In this document: in pieces, positions 16,889 to 16,895 of the stretch
How the letters are laid out: each line of letters starts with the position of its first letter
How positions within the stretch are numbered: the first letter of the stretch is position 1
Origin: Wuchereria bancrofti
Taxonomy: Eukaryota > Nematoda > Chromadorea > Rhabditida > Onchocercidae
DNA length: 16,895 bases
Assembly (NCBI GenBank): GCA_005281725.1
Contig: SSBO01000071.1
Location: 1 to 16,895 of the forward strand
Direction: 5' to 3'
Notes under the pieces: model-generated
Databases searched by the model: none
What the model saw: only the letters and a program-made list of their open reading frames with translations
What the model was told of the DNA's origin: nothing
Translations under genes and position numbers: made by a program

Positions 16889-16895
16889 GTAACGT

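Noticed and set aside
1..16895. CRISPR arrays, bacterial or endosymbiont (Wolbachia) insertions, tRNA and rRNA genes
   Set aside because: No regularly spaced short repeats, Shine-Dalgarno-led bacterial frames, tRNA-like cloverleaf or 5S-like sequence were recognised on reading both strands.

Overview
The window reads as nuclear DNA of a nematode, most likely a spirurin or filaria-like worm. It is AT-rich, its genes have short GT-AG introns with TTTCAG- or TTTTAG-like acceptors, and it carries exact copies of the 22-nt nematode spliced leader SL1. No bacterial genes are visible.

Layout. 1-90 looks like the tail of a plus-strand coding exon. 161-2275 is a perfect 954-bp tandem duplication plus a 207-bp third partial copy; each full unit carries a minus-strand open frame. 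2276-5064 is repeat-rich: two SL1/SL-RNA-like units, an inverted-repeat pair, and the C-terminal tail of a BEL/Pao-type retrotransposon polyprotein whose frame stops inside SL1. 5418-6671 is a four-exon gene for a small auxilin/GAK-like J-domain protein. 7762-7952 is an inverted 191-bp copy of part of the 954-bp repeat. 8215-14069 is a complete 14-exon COP1 (RING, coiled coil, seven-bladed WD40) E3 ubiquitin ligase gene. 15851-16888 is the probable 5' end of an unrecognised gene that leaves the window on the right.

Assembly state. There are two single-base gaps, n at 3566 and n at 14763. In both, the sequence left of the n (2068-3565; 13689-14762) repeats exactly right of it (3567-5064; 14764-15837). 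This is the pattern of two overlapping contigs joined without merging. If the overlaps are collapsed, the window is about 14.3 kb, COP1 has a single set of last exons, and the SL1 and retrotransposon region is single.

How it fits together. Auxilin-like J proteins recruit Hsc70 to uncoat clathrin vesicles, and COP1 ubiquitinates nuclear regulators; no functional link is evident beyond sharing a strand. Both genes have a pyrimidine-rich 3' splice site shortly before the first ATG, as expected for SL trans-spliced mRNAs. The points most worth attention are COP1 in an SL1-using nematode (C. elegans is usually described as lacking it), the SL1-like units outside any recognisable SL/5S cluster with one fused to a retroelement tail, a non-canonical acceptor at a conserved COP1 exon, and the assembly duplications.
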